NCBI GenBank assembly: GCA_003523465.1
Contig: DQAA01000598.1
Location: forward strand, 1 to 8,258
DNA length: 8,258 bases
Direction of reading: 5' to 3'
Source: Pseudomonas sp.
GTDB lineage: Bacteria > Pseudomonadota > Gammaproteobacteria > Pseudomonadales > Pseudomonadaceae
Below are positions 1 through 6,645 of the stretch, piece by piece. The notes under the pieces were generated by a model, which saw only the letters and a list, made by a program, of their open reading frames with translations, made no database searches and was not told where the DNA came from. Each line of letters opens with the position of its first letter. Position 1 is the stretch's first letter. A program made the translations under genes and the position numbers.

Positions 1-659
1 AACTCGCGGGTTTCTGCAGCCGTCCACTCGCCTCGCACGGTCAGGCCGTCCTGATCGGGGTCCATGTCGGCGTAGACGCAGTTCGACAACTGCAGGTGCT
101 CACCCAGCAGGCGCGTGGTGATCGCCATGAGCGCATCGGGATCGTTGACATCGGCGGTCCCGCGGGCCAGCTCATCGAGAAAGCCCAGCTTGCGGTTGGC
201 CAATACCGTCTCGGTGGTTTCGGTGACCGTGTCCAGCATCCCGACCACCTGCCCCTTGCCGTCTCGGATCGGGCTGTAGCAGAAGGTGAACCAGGCCTGC
301 TCCGGTGCGCCGCTGCGCTCGACGATCAGGGGGAAATGCTCGATGTAGGTGGCTTCGCCGGCAAGGGCCCTTTCGGCGATGGGGCGAATATGCTCCCAGG
401 CCTCCTTCCACACCTCACCGAAGGGAATGCCCAGGGCCGAGGGCTTGTTGCCGAGGATCGGCAGGAAGGCATCGTTATGCAGCGTGACCAGCTCCTCGCC
501 CCACATCACCGCCTGGGGGAAGCTGGAATCCAGGCACAGGGAAACCGTGGTCTTGAGCACATCCGGCCAGTCGGCCATGGGACCGAGGACGCTCGAAGCC
601 CAGTCGTAACGGCGAATCCGCTCAGCCATCTCGCCGTTTGCCTGGAGCCACTCGGTCAT
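1..659 (-). CDS. PAS-GAF sensor protein (N-terminal part, runs off the left edge)
   Basis: The frame reads from an ATG at 659 to the window edge, giving 219 residues with no stop. AGGAAA lies 8 bases upstream of the ATG and supports this start. Residues about 20-150 look like a PAS-type sensor domain: HNDAFLPILGNKP at 61-73, EVWKEAW at 82-88 and FTFCYSPIRDGKGQVVGML at 124-142, ending in DTVTETT. From about 155 a GAF-type domain begins (LANRKLGFLDELARGTADV, then LLGEHL and the YADMD region) and is cut by the edge. In Pseudomonas this arrangement is common at the N-terminus of cytoplasmic sensor histidine kinases, often with later PAS, kinase and receiver domains, but no kinase part is visible here. 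The first 20 residues contain no signal peptide or membrane helix. The ligand is unknown. The domain calls are fairly safe; 'histidine kinase' is inference. Confidence 0.8.
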   Translation of the reverse strand, partial: MTEWLQANGEMAERIRRYDWASSVLGPMADWPDVLKTTVSLCLDSSFPQAVMWGEELVTLHNDAFLPILGNKPSALGIPFGEVWKEAWEHIRPIAERALAGEATYIEHFPLIVERSGAPEQAWFTFCYSPIRDGKGQVVGMLDTVTETTETVLANRKLGFLDELARGTADVNDPDALMAITTRLLGEHLQLSNCVYADMDPDQDGLTVRGEWTAAETRE

Positions 660-1008
660 GTGTCGTTTCCTGCAGAGGGGTTCGCCGCGATCCGGATGCA
701 GCCACGCCGGGACATCGTTAGCGCAGGTAGATCCCGCCGGGCGCGGGAAAGTTCAATGGCGATTAGCCATAACCCTATCACAGGCCGGCAAAACGGCGGC
801 CCTGTGGCTGTTCGAGTTTCATGGCAGGGTTTATAACCAGGTGGCCGGGCACTTATGTACCACACCATTAAGAGTTCGCGAATAACAACGCACTAAACAA
901 CTAATGCCAATTTACTGACTTCCTTCTATCCATGCAGGCTAATCTTCGAAGCGAAGCGGCGCAAACAATCAAATGCGACCGAGTTGCAGCCAACAGGGAG
1001 ATCATGTC
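660..1008. other. Divergent intergenic region between the sensor gene and the PUD-family gene
   Basis: These 349 bases should hold promoters for both flanking genes. I see no convincing -35/-10 pair on either strand. Two small inverted repeats are visible. One is an imperfect stem-loop at 779-806 with arms CACAGG and CCTGTG and an inner CCG/CGG. The other is CTTCG-AAG-CGAAG at 944-956, about 40 bases before the Shine-Dalgarno sequence of the PUD-family gene. The half near 850-970 is visibly richer in A+T than the half near 660-800. The short open frames here look like chance frames without ribosome binding sites. Confidence 0.5.
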
Positions 1009-1623
1009 ATGGGTTTGAAAACCGAAAGGAAGTCGGCAACCGTCAGCATCCTCAACAAGTCGAGCAAGAACATTCTTGCGGTAGGCATCTCGCACAAATA
1101 CAGCGACGTCTACAAGAACTCCGATACGTTCACCGATATCAAAACGGAACAAAAAAGCTCGACGTCAATGAACGTCGATTACAACATCGGCACTTTCACG
1201 TCCGGCAAGGATTGGTGGCTGGTCACCTGGGTCACCGATGATGGCAAGGGACACATCACCAGCCCCAATAATTTCAGGGACATCATCGATAAACTGGAGG
1301 GTATTTCCGGACAGGTCATCGGGCCTCTGGTCACGCTCACCGCAGCAGGAGCGGCCATCGCGACAGGAGGAGCCGCCACCCCTGCAGCCATTGCCGCCGC
1401 GACACTTTTCGCGACGGTGGTGATAAACGTAATGACCAACAACGAATCCACCGCAGGTTTCAAGCAGCATATTCTTCGTGAAGAGGATAGCGGCGAAAAC
1501 ATCATTGAAATCCACGATGAAAAAGTGGTGTTCAAATCCCGTTCCGGGGACTCGGAAACCGTACTTACATTGATTACCGTGAAGAAAAACAAAAACGGTG
1601 AATATGAGCTGGTCAAAGGTTGA
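1009..1623 (+). CDS. PUD ('up-regulated in daf-2')-family protein with a hydrophobic Ala/Gly-rich segment
   Basis: The product has 204 residues. The ATG at 1009 is preferred over one at 973 because GGGAG (996-1000) sits 8 bases upstream of it. Residues 8-90 carry the family pattern: a beta-rich start (SATVSILNKSSKNILAVG), HKYSDVYKNSDTF at 29-41, and DYNIGTFTSGKDWWLVTWV at 57-75. I recognise this as the PUD1/PUD2 family, known from nematodes, fungi and bacteria; the nematode members have an aegerolysin-like beta-sandwich. Residues 104-141 are unusually hydrophobic and rich in Ala and Gly (TAAGAAIATGGAATPAAIAA at 111-130), then a charged beta-rich tail runs to the C-terminus. There is no signal peptide. 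GC is low: 29, 28 and 22 G+C in the 60-base blocks from 1441, 1501 and 1561, against 42 of 60 in one block of the MCP gene. That suggests acquisition by transfer. Function is unknown; membrane insertion is only a guess. Confidence 0.75.
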   Translation: MGLKTERKSATVSILNKSSKNILAVGISHKYSDVYKNSDTFTDIKTEQKSSTSMNVDYNIGTFTSGKDWWLVTWVTDDGKGHITSPNNFRDIIDKLEGISGQVIGPLVTLTAAGAAIATGGAATPAAIAAATLFATVVINVMTNNESTAGFKQHILREEDSGENIIEIHDEKVVFKSRSGDSETVLTLITVKKNKNGEYELVKG

Positions 1624-1649
1624 GTTCCCCTTGACTCCCGTCGCCACGT

Positions 1650-2264
1650 TCAGCTCAGGGGCAGGCCGGCCAGCAAAGCCAGGCTGCGGTAATCCATTCC
1701 GCCGGCAACCGAATCCAGATACCGGTCGATGGCCGCTTCGTCATCGACCATCGCCAGCATCTGCCGGTGACGTCCGTGTGCGAGCTTCGACGTGGCGGCG
1801 CTCTCGGGGTTCAAGGCCAGCTGGATCATGGCCTCCTTGGCTTGCTCGGGAATTTCCCGGTAGTAGCGGTAAGCTGCGCGGCCTTGCAGCACGACCCGGT
1901 CCAGCAGGATGAAATCACCGGTGGGCAGGGTCTGCGGGTCTTCGGTACGGGTCAGGGAAATATCGATGCGGCGCCCGCCGAACTCCACCCAGCCGTGGGA
2001 GGCCACGCCCCGCCAGGAGTCTTCACCGACCCAACCGACGACCACCTTCACATCGATATCGCGCTCTTTCTTCAAATAGCGTTTGAGAAAGAAAGACAAG
2101 TGATAACAACCGCCCCACATACCGCCTTCCATCACAACCCGCTGATGAATGCGGCTGGCAACCTCGACGATCTGCCGCTCGTCGCTGGAAAGCGCCAGCA
2201 GCCATTGCCGATCGAGTGTCTCGAACTTTTCCAGCATTGATTTGCGTTGTCGTGCCTGACCCAT
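1650..2264 (-). CDS. Transglutaminase-like/cysteine-protease-fold protein, function unknown
   Basis: The product has 204 residues and starts at the ATG at 2264, with AGGAA about 8 bases upstream. It opens with the basic stretch MGQARQRKSM, a start I associate with other small Pseudomonas proteins. The core shows a possible catalytic triad. Cys53 is in GGMWGGCYHLSFFLKRYL (47-64), His90 and Trp92 are in ASHGWVEFGGRRIDISL (88-104), and Asp101 completes it. This Cys, then His-x-Trp-Val-Glu, then Asp order is typical of transglutaminase-like domains, including the McjB type of lasso-peptide maturation protease. About 85 C-terminal residues lack recognisable motifs. No precursor peptide, cyclase or transporter is nearby, so a role in peptide maturation is not supported. 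There is no signal peptide, so a cytoplasmic location is likely. It converges on the PUD-family gene with 26 bases between the stops. The fold assignment is an inference from motif spacing. Confidence 0.7.
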   Translation of the reverse strand: MGQARQRKSMLEKFETLDRQWLLALSSDERQIVEVASRIHQRVVMEGGMWGGCYHLSFFLKRYLKKERDIDVKVVVGWVGEDSWRGVASHGWVEFGGRRIDISLTRTEDPQTLPTGDFILLDRVVLQGRAAYRYYREIPEQAKEAMIQLALNPESAATSKLAHGRHRQMLAMVDDEAAIDRYLDSVAGGMDYRSLALLAGLPLS

Positions 2265-2272
2265 GAATTTGC

Positions 2273-2299
2273 TTCCTGCAAATTGGTTATGTGCAGGAA
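2273..2299 (-). promoter_or_regulatory. Perfect inverted repeat containing the ribosome binding site of the transglutaminase-like gene
   Basis: TTCCTGCA (2273-2280) and TGCAGGAA (2292-2299) are perfect 8-bp arms around an 11-base loop. In a minus-strand transcript the downstream arm contains the AGGAA Shine-Dalgarno sequence, so the folded leader would hide it. The downstream arm continues as GCAGGAAGC, which contains the AGGA core bound by RsmA/CsrA proteins. As DNA, the repeat could instead be an operator near the transcription start. Sequence alone does not separate these readings. Confidence 0.55.
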
Positions 2300-2300
2300 A

Positions 2301-2329
2301 AAGCTATGCGGGATAAATGGATCAGACAA
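2301..2329 (-). promoter_or_regulatory. Weak sigma70-like promoter candidate for the transglutaminase-like gene
   Basis: On the minus strand a TTGTCT hexamer (2329-2324) and a TAGCTT hexamer (2306-2301) are separated by 17 bases. Both are imperfect matches to the sigma70 consensus. Transcription would start inside the inverted repeat at 2273-2299, which would favour an operator role for that repeat over an RNA hairpin. Confidence 0.25.
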
Positions 2330-2419
2330 ATGAAAAACTGGCGCGCAAAGTAAATTTCATCGAAATAGCGACGTGGTTAACTTTTTCTGCAATCTCGGCG
2401 AGGGTGGGCATATTCAGCA

Positions 2420-2449
2420 GGATTGCTGAGGCCTGCCGTGCAGCAATCC
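2420..2449 (-). terminator. Stem-loop just after the 61-aa gene, terminator-like but without a U tract
   Basis: GGATTGCTG (2420-2428) and CAGCAATCC (2441-2449) form a perfect 9-bp stem with a 12-base loop. It begins three bases past the stop of the small membrane protein gene. No T-run follows on the minus strand, so it is either an mRNA 3'-end stabiliser or a weak terminator. Confidence 0.4.
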
Positions 2450-2451
2450 GC

Positions 2452-2637
2452 TCAGGAGCCCTGACCGCCGCCCTGGCCCTTGGCCCGCAATAGCGCGAAG
2501 ACGATGTTCGGCGCCATCATGATCGCCAGCATGCCCCAGAAACCGACCTTGCCAGCCCCGTGCAGCGCCGCGCCAAGAGCGATGAATGCCAGCAACACGA
2601 CAAAGCGCAGCGATGCGAATTTTTCCAGGCCTCTCAC
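2452..2637 (-). CDS. Small two-helix membrane protein, 61 aa
   Basis: The frame starts with GTG at 2637, with GAGG about 8 bases upstream (TTGAGGAATCGAA before the GTG), and gives 61 residues. Two hydrophobic segments are evident. Residues about 10-28 contain LRFVVLLAFIALGAALHG, and residues about 33-50 contain FWGMLAIMMAPNIVFALL. Basic residues flank both ends (MRGLEKF at the start, RAK after helix 2), which favours both termini in the cytoplasm. The tail GQGGGQGS is glycine-rich. I do not recognise a named family; the protein resembles uncharacterised small inner-membrane proteins. It is transcribed away from the 78-aa gene that starts at 2864. It does not look like a type I toxin, because those usually have a single helix and an antisense RNA, and no such RNA is visible. 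Confidence 0.65.
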   Translation of the reverse strand: MRGLEKFASLRFVVLLAFIALGAALHGAGKVGFWGMLAIMMAPNIVFALLRAKGQGGGQGS

Positions 2638-2863
2638 TTCGATTCCTCAAGGTCGTTTGAATGGGTGGCAATGGTACAGGTTGCAGGCGAACGACGCTTC
2701 CCGCCGCCATTACCGAGAGTGGGAGGCGCTATGCCGGATTCCGTTCGTTTCCTTTAACGCAACGTGTCATTGGGCACTGCCGTTCAGTGGTGATCTATCG
2801 TTGAGTCATGTTTGAGGGTGACGGTTGCTGCCGTCGCGAAGTGGGACCACCGAGGAGAAGTAC

Positions 2864-3100
2864 ATGACGATTCGCAGCCTGGCGAAAAATCTGCCGGCGG
2901 ATCCTGATAATGAGGGGTGGGTGCTGGGCTGGGGTGTGTTGCGGGACCGGCATCCGTGGCACTTCGTCGACGTCTATGCCGACCAGAAGACGGCCAGGGC
3001 CGAGGCGGATCGCCGGGGTGGGGATTACGTCGTAGAGTATGGGTCTCATCGGCTTGGGACGGATGAGTTTTTCAGCGGCGTAACTGCACCCGAGGGGTAA
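2864..3100 (+). CDS. Small soluble protein of unknown function, 78 aa
   Basis: The ATG at 2864 is chosen because GAGGAG (2852-2857) lies 6 bases upstream; an in-frame upstream start at 2825 has no such site. The product is 78 residues, acidic and rich in aromatics: EGWVLGWGVLRDRHPWHFVD at 17-36, then a helix-like KTARAEADRRGG at 42-53 and YVVEYGSHRLGTDEFF at 55-70. This suggests a compact alpha/beta domain. There is no membrane segment or signal peptide. I do not recognise the family. Its stop lies 8 bases before the start of the next gene, so the two are probably cotranscribed and may act together. Confidence 0.65.
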   Translation: MTIRSLAKNLPADPDNEGWVLGWGVLRDRHPWHFVDVYADQKTARAEADRRGGDYVVEYGSHRLGTDEFFSGVTAPEG

Positions 3101-3108
3101 CGAGCAAC

Positions 3109-3315
3109 ATGAATTTCGACTGGCATGCTGGCCCCATCACGCGCACTACCCTGATCGACGCCCGTTACCGCAACACGCAGAAGGTCCGGGAGTTTCTGCT
3201 GGGCGAGTGTGGCGAAGGGTTTAGGTTCGACCGGGCTTTCATGGCCTGGATCAAGAGTGGCGCGCCGGCCAATATGGGCGATGTCGCGGATGAATGGCTG
3301 CGCAGGCGCGGCTGA
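3109..3315 (+). CDS. DUF6434-like small protein, 68 aa
   Basis: The product has 68 residues from the ATG at 3109. The ribosome binding site is weak; translation may be coupled to the 78-aa gene, whose stop is 8 bases upstream. The sequence carries a pattern I associate with DUF6434: FDWHAGPIT at 3-11, YRNTQKVREFL at 20-30, FRFDRAFMAWIKSGA at 38-52 and MGDVADEWLRRR at 56-67. In other bacteria this domain occurs alone or next to a SAP-like DNA-binding domain; here it stands alone and fills almost the whole protein. Its function is unknown. The charged, helix-rich second half would suit a nucleic-acid or protein contact, but that is speculation. Confidence 0.7.
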   Translation: MNFDWHAGPITRTTLIDARYRNTQKVREFLLGECGEGFRFDRAFMAWIKSGAPANMGDVADEWLRRRG

Positions 3316-3437
3316 GTTGTTGCGAACTGTGGAGGCCGCCGCTACTTCGCTCCGTATGTTCAAATTCCAGCCAGTCTTTTCCCTGGAGGATGGAGTGCCA
3401 CGCAACGGCGTAGGCGCCACGTCCTTTCGTACAGCGC

Positions 3438-4082
3438 CTAGTTTTTGCAAACCACCTGCGCAGGCGGAGAATATGCCAGCTTTCGCGGAACCACGATTGA
3501 AGTCAGCCCCAAGGGCGCAAGCTCGAAAATTCCGAGCATGCAAATAAGCTCTTGCCCGCCATCACTGCCCGGTCTGCTACCTACCCCGACCAACGCTTCG
3601 TAGTCTTTCCCAGGCTCGAGCTTGTAAACGCGCGCTTCGGCATCGCAAGCAGAGTAGGTGCTGCCATAACTGCCAATGGTCGCGCCCAGGGTTGCAATCT
3701 GGAACGGCAGATCAGTCCTGACGCGATACTCGGTTACGACCTCTTTATAGGCACCTTCAGCCATCCGGATGGAGGGGACGTAGTCGACAAGAGCGGGCGC
3801 AACCCTGGCTGGCATGCCAGTGCTTGCCGGGTTCAGGGGATATTGGGGATAGTTGAGGTTGGCGGTTCCGTCCCGCCCGAAGCGTCCGGCATCCGCCATC
3901 TTGTGACGGGTAGCAGGGGCACAATCACCCGTGATGCTGTCGCCATACACACTGGAGTTGGTGATCACGCGAAGACGCGCCACCCCATCTGATTGAGCAG
4001 GCTCCTCATAGGGAACCGAGGGGATGCCGGAGCAGCCGGCTAGTGTTAAAGCAACAAAGGTTACAGCAGTGACGACCCGCAT
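3438..4082 (-). CDS. Predicted outer-membrane lipoprotein, function unknown
   Basis: The start is placed at the ATG at 4082 because AAGGA (4094-4090) lies 7 bases upstream. An ATG at 4088 and a GTG at 4112 are in frame but too close to, or upstream of, that site. The 214-residue product begins with a lipoprotein signal, MRVVTAVTFVALTLAGC, with lipobox LAGC and Cys17 as the lipidated residue. Serine at +2 favours the outer membrane. The mature part has four more cysteines (54, 146, 181, 212), enough for two disulfides in the periplasm. Conserved-looking stretches include RLRVITNSSVYGDSITGDC at 36-54 and EARVYKLEPGKDYEALVG at 149-166. I recognise no enzymatic motif. It lies downstream of the tRNA-Cys on the same strand, but the tRNA terminator separates them, so it should have its own promoter in 4083-4181. 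Confidence 0.75.
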   Translation of the reverse strand: MRVVTAVTFVALTLAGCSGIPSVPYEEPAQSDGVARLRVITNSSVYGDSITGDCAPATRHKMADAGRFGRDGTANLNYPQYPLNPASTGMPARVAPALVDYVPSIRMAEGAYKEVVTEYRVRTDLPFQIATLGATIGSYGSTYSACDAEARVYKLEPGKDYEALVGVGSRPGSDGGQELICMLGIFELAPLGLTSIVVPRKLAYSPPAQVVCKN

Positions 4083-4181
4083 GAACATGTCCTTATGCAC
4101 TCGGAAACTCACAAAAGCCCGATACGATGGCCTTGTTCCTCGAAGTATTCCAGAACTCCGCTATCATCTCGCGCAAACTAA

Positions 4182-4213
4182 AAAGCCCCGCAGAAGTTAA
4201 TCTGCGGGGCTTT
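4182..4213 (-). terminator. Intrinsic terminator of the tRNA-Cys
   Basis: AAAGCCCCGCAGA (4182-4194) and TCTGCGGGGCTTT (4201-4213) are perfect 13-bp arms around the 6-base loop agttaa. On the minus strand the stem ends in a run of five T. It begins six bases past the tRNA 3' end. A shorter T-run on the other strand would allow some function in both directions. Confidence 0.93.
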
Positions 4214-4219
4214 GAATAG

Positions 4220-4293
4220 TGGAGGCCGAGGTCGGAATCGAACCGGCGTAGACGGATTTGCAATCCGGAGCATAACCACTTTGCTACTCGGCC
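4220..4293 (-). tRNA. tRNA-Cys (anticodon GCA)
   Basis: These 74 bases fold as a cloverleaf and encode the 3' CCA. The acceptor arms are GGCCGAG and CTCGGCC, the discriminator base is U73 as cysteinyl-tRNA synthetase requires, and the anticodon loop TTGCAAA holds GCA (4261-4259). Two stem pairs are broken. The first is C27 against U43 at the top of the anticodon stem, which is a G-U wobble in E. coli tRNA-Cys. The second is C50 against A64 in the T stem. No tRNA-Gly or tRNA-Leu lies next to it, although tRNA-Cys often sits in a Gly-Cys-Leu cluster in gammaproteobacteria. No clear promoter is visible in the roughly 190 bases upstream. It may be a second, diverging copy. Confidence 0.93.
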
Positions 4294-4417
4294 TCATGAG
4301 CTTTTGAAATCTTCCGACTTCTCTAACTCGTTGAAAACGTTGAGGTTTTTAATTTCTCGTCGCTTTCGATGGACGCCATTATGTCCACATTCACCCATAC
4401 TGGCAACCCCCTGATTT

Positions 4418-4468
4418 AAAAAAACTTTCTGTCCGGAAACATGGGCGGTTCCAAGCGGCGCACCGCCC
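4418..4468 (-). terminator. Possible weak terminator after the 719-aa MCP gene
   Basis: On the minus strand a 7-bp stem (GGGCGGT at 4443-4449 pairing with ACCGCCC at 4462-4468) lies shortly after the MCP stop. A run of seven T follows at 4424-4418. The T-run is 18 bases past the stem instead of adjoining it, so this is a poor match to a Rho-independent terminator. Confidence 0.25.
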
Positions 4469-4485
4469 TGTTCCGTACTTCTGCG

Positions 4486-6645
4486 TCAGGCCGCTTCCCG
4501 TTGGCCGCTGGTGCGGGTGACTTCGAACAGGCCGACGAGTTTCTGCAGTTTGTTGGCGTTGAGCCGCACGGTTTCCGCGCTGGCATGCAGGACGTTGACG
4601 GTCTGGTGCATTTCCAGCGACGACTGGTCGACTTCCTTGATGGTGCGGCCATAGTCGAGGCTGCGCTGGTTGAGCTGCTGGATGATGTGGAACATGTTTT
4701 CCACCGCCTGGTGCAGTTGCACGTTTTCCGATGAGGCCTGTTCGGCCAGGCCCAGGCTTTGGTCGACGTTGTGCACGCCGTCTTCCATGAAGCCCACGGC
4801 CTTGCGGGTTTCACCCTGCAGGCTTTCGACGGTGACGCGGATTTCCTCGGCGGCGCTGGAAGTGCGCGCGGCAAGGCTGCGCACTTCGTCGGCGACCACG
4901 GCGAAGCCACGACCATGCTCCCCTGCCCTGGCCGCCTCGATGGCGGCATTGAGGGCGAGCAGGTTGGTCTGGTTGGTGATGTCGCTGATCAGGCCGCTGA
5001 TCTTGCCGATCTCCGCCATGCGGCTGTCGAGCAGTTGCACGCTGGACGCCGAGCGCTCGACCACGTCACGAATGGACTGGGTGCCCTGCTGCACGGTAAG
5101 GAATTGCTCCCGCGCGCGCTCGACCACTTCGTCCATGGCCTGTTTCATCTGTTCGGCACCGGCCGAGGCCTGCTGGATTTCGCCAAGCTGCTCTTCGACG
5201 ATGACCATCATGCGGTGCACCGCGTCGGCGACTTCCATGGACGTGCTACTGGCCTTGCGGCTGCGGCCGATCATCATCTGGTTGGTGGTGCCGACGCTGT
5301 GGCTGGCCTTGACCACCTGGCCGACCACGGAGTCGAGGTGGTCGATGAAGCTGTTGATCCAGCGGCCCATGTCGCCGGTTTCGTCATTGGCCATGCGCGA
5401 CGGATCAAGACGCTGGCGCAGGTTGCCCTCGCCCTCGGCGATGGTGCGGATCACCCCGGTCATTTCATTGAGCCGCGCGGCCAGGCGTTTCGGGCCAAGG
5501 GTGCTGAACACCCAGGCCGCAACCAGCAGGCTACCGGCCTCGCACAGGTCGATCAGGTGCTGGGACAAACCGCTGTAGTGCTGCACCCCGTAGTTGCAGG
5601 CGAACAGGCCGAGCATGGTGGCCAGGTAGGGTTTCATCAGGCCGTAGCTGAGGGAGCGGCGGCGGTACACCTCTTCCAGGTCGGCCTCGCACATCATCCC
5701 CCAGCGGTCCGGCGAGCCCGGCAACTGGAAGGTCACGCCCTTGCCCACCACCGGGATATGGCGGTAGTCGGAGTAGCCCGGATAGGTGACGAACAGGTTC
5801 GAGCCGTTGCGGATGGTCTCGCGCACGCCGGGGTGCAGTTGCTGGGTGGCGGGGTCGGTGAAGCGCAGTTCCAGCTCGGTATGACGCTGCACCTGCACGG
5901 TTTTCCAGGCGGTGTGCACGCCACTCTTGAGGTTTTCGCCGTGGCTGAAGGTGCCGTCCTCGAAGCGCGAACGCGACAGCGCCACCCCCGGCTGCAGGTT
6001 GCGGTCGAAGCGCGACTGGACCATGAACAGGTAGTTGTCCCCGGACTCGGCGAAGATATGCCCGGCCTCGCGCTGGATCAGGTCGCCCAGCACGTCGTTG
6101 GGTACCCGCCCGCACAGGCAGCCGAGGGTTTTCCCGGCGACTTTCAACGGCTGGTAGAACATCAGCGTCACTTCATCGTGAAAACGCGACGAGGACGGGC
6201 CGATGGCCAGGGTCAGCGGATCACTGTACGGACCGTGGAGAAACGGAGCCTTCAGCCCTTCGGCCAGGGCGGCGGGATTCAGCCCGCGAGGCTGCGTGCC
6301 GTTCCAGGTCGAGGCCAGCAACTTGCCAGCGACATCGACGACGAAGAGTTCGGAGAAGTCCTCGGCCTGTTGCAGTTTTTCCTGCAGCGCCTGGGGATCG
6401 ATGCCGCTCGGGTCGCCCAGCCCCTGGGCCAGTTCGGCGAGGTGTTCCCACTGTTCCAGGGCCCAGCCGTTGAGCAGCTTGACCCGGGTTTCGGCGATGG
6501 CTTCGAAGGTCTGCTCGACCACCGGGTACGCGGCCCGATTGACCCGGCAGGCCCAGCCCATGGCGAGCTTTCCGGTCTTGCCGAACCAGGGCAACCAGCG
6601 GCGTTCTTCACCGGACAAATGCATGGAGTTGCTTGATAGCGACAT
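4486..6645 (-). CDS. Methyl-accepting chemotaxis protein with an N-terminal Cache-like sensor lacking a first membrane anchor
   Basis: The product has 719 residues. The ATG at 6645 is chosen because GGAG lies 6 bases upstream; an ATG at 6666 has no ribosome binding site. Residues about 45-330 form a two-lobed Cache-like sensor: [16 protein letters not shown] at 97-112 and [19 protein letters not shown] at 137-155 in lobe one, and [12 protein letters not shown] (203-214) through [20 protein letters not shown] (301-320) in lobe two. Two hydrophobic segments follow, about 336-358 and 364-383, then a HAMP domain at about 384-440 ([22 protein letters not shown]). The signalling tip is at 545-592 ([37 protein letters not shown]). 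By family knowledge, it relays ligand occupancy to CheA/CheW. Residues 1-50 lack a membrane helix, so the sensor should be cytoplasmic, unlike classical receptors. It ends REAA with no CheR-binding pentapeptide. The ligand is unknown. Confidence 0.93.
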   Translation of the reverse strand: MSLSSNSMHLSGEERRWLPWFGKTGKLAMGWACRVNRAAYPVVEQTFEAIAETRVKLLNGWALEQWEHLAELAQGLGDPSGIDPQALQEKLQQAEDFSELFVVDVAGKLLASTWNGTQPRGLNPAALAEGLKAPFLHGPYSDPLTLAIGPSSSRFHDEVTLMFYQPLKVAGKTLGCLCGRVPNDVLGDLIQREAGHIFAESGDNYLFMVQSRFDRNLQPGVALSRSRFEDGTFSHGENLKSGVHTAWKTVQVQRHTELELRFTDPATQQLHPGVRETIRNGSNLFVTYPGYSDYRHIPVVGKGVTFQLPGSPDRWGMMCEADLEEVYRRRSLSYGLMKPYLATMLGLFACNYGVQHYSGLSQHLIDLCEAGSLLVAAWVFSTLGPKRLAARLNEMTGVIRTIAEGEGNLRQRLDPSRMANDETGDMGRWINSFIDHLDSVVGQVVKASHSVGTTNQMMIGRSRKASSTSMEVADAVHRMMVIVEEQLGEIQQASAGAEQMKQAMDEVVERAREQFLTVQQGTQSIRDVVERSASSVQLLDSRMAEIGKISGLISDITNQTNLLALNAAIEAARAGEHGRGFAVVADEVRSLAARTSSAAEEIRVTVESLQGETRKAVGFMEDGVHNVDQSLGLAEQASSENVQLHQAVENMFHIIQQLNQRSLDYGRTIKEVDQSSLEMHQTVNVLHASAETVRLNANKLQKLVGLFEVTRTSGQREAA

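Noticed and set aside
96..836. A 246-codon plus-strand open frame at the left edge
   Set aside because: It lies opposite the PAS-GAF gene, shows no domain and has no ribosome binding site; the minus-strand reading has clear PAS motifs.
973..1008. Upstream ATG at 973 as start of the PUD-family gene
   Set aside because: It has no ribosome binding site and adds 12 residues without family similarity; GGGAG is well placed for the ATG at 1009.
1650..2264. Lasso-peptide cluster suggested by the McjB-like triad
   Set aside because: There is no precursor peptide, asparagine-synthetase-like cyclase or exporter in the window.
2480..2815. A 111-codon plus-strand frame across the small membrane protein gene
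   Set aside because: It runs over both the minus-strand gene and the intergenic region, has no ribosome binding site and shows no domain.
3329..4228. A 10-base match (GTGGAGGCCG) at 3329-3338 to the tRNA-Cys 3' end at 4219-4228, suggesting att sites around the lipoprotein gene
   Set aside because: Ten bases is too short for a tRNA attachment core, and no integrase gene lies between or beside the copies.
4759..6636. A 625-codon open frame on the plus strand opposite the MCP gene
   Set aside because: It is the mirror of a high-GC chemoreceptor gene. The translation is rich in His, Gly and Val with no domain, and the minus-strand product is unmistakable.
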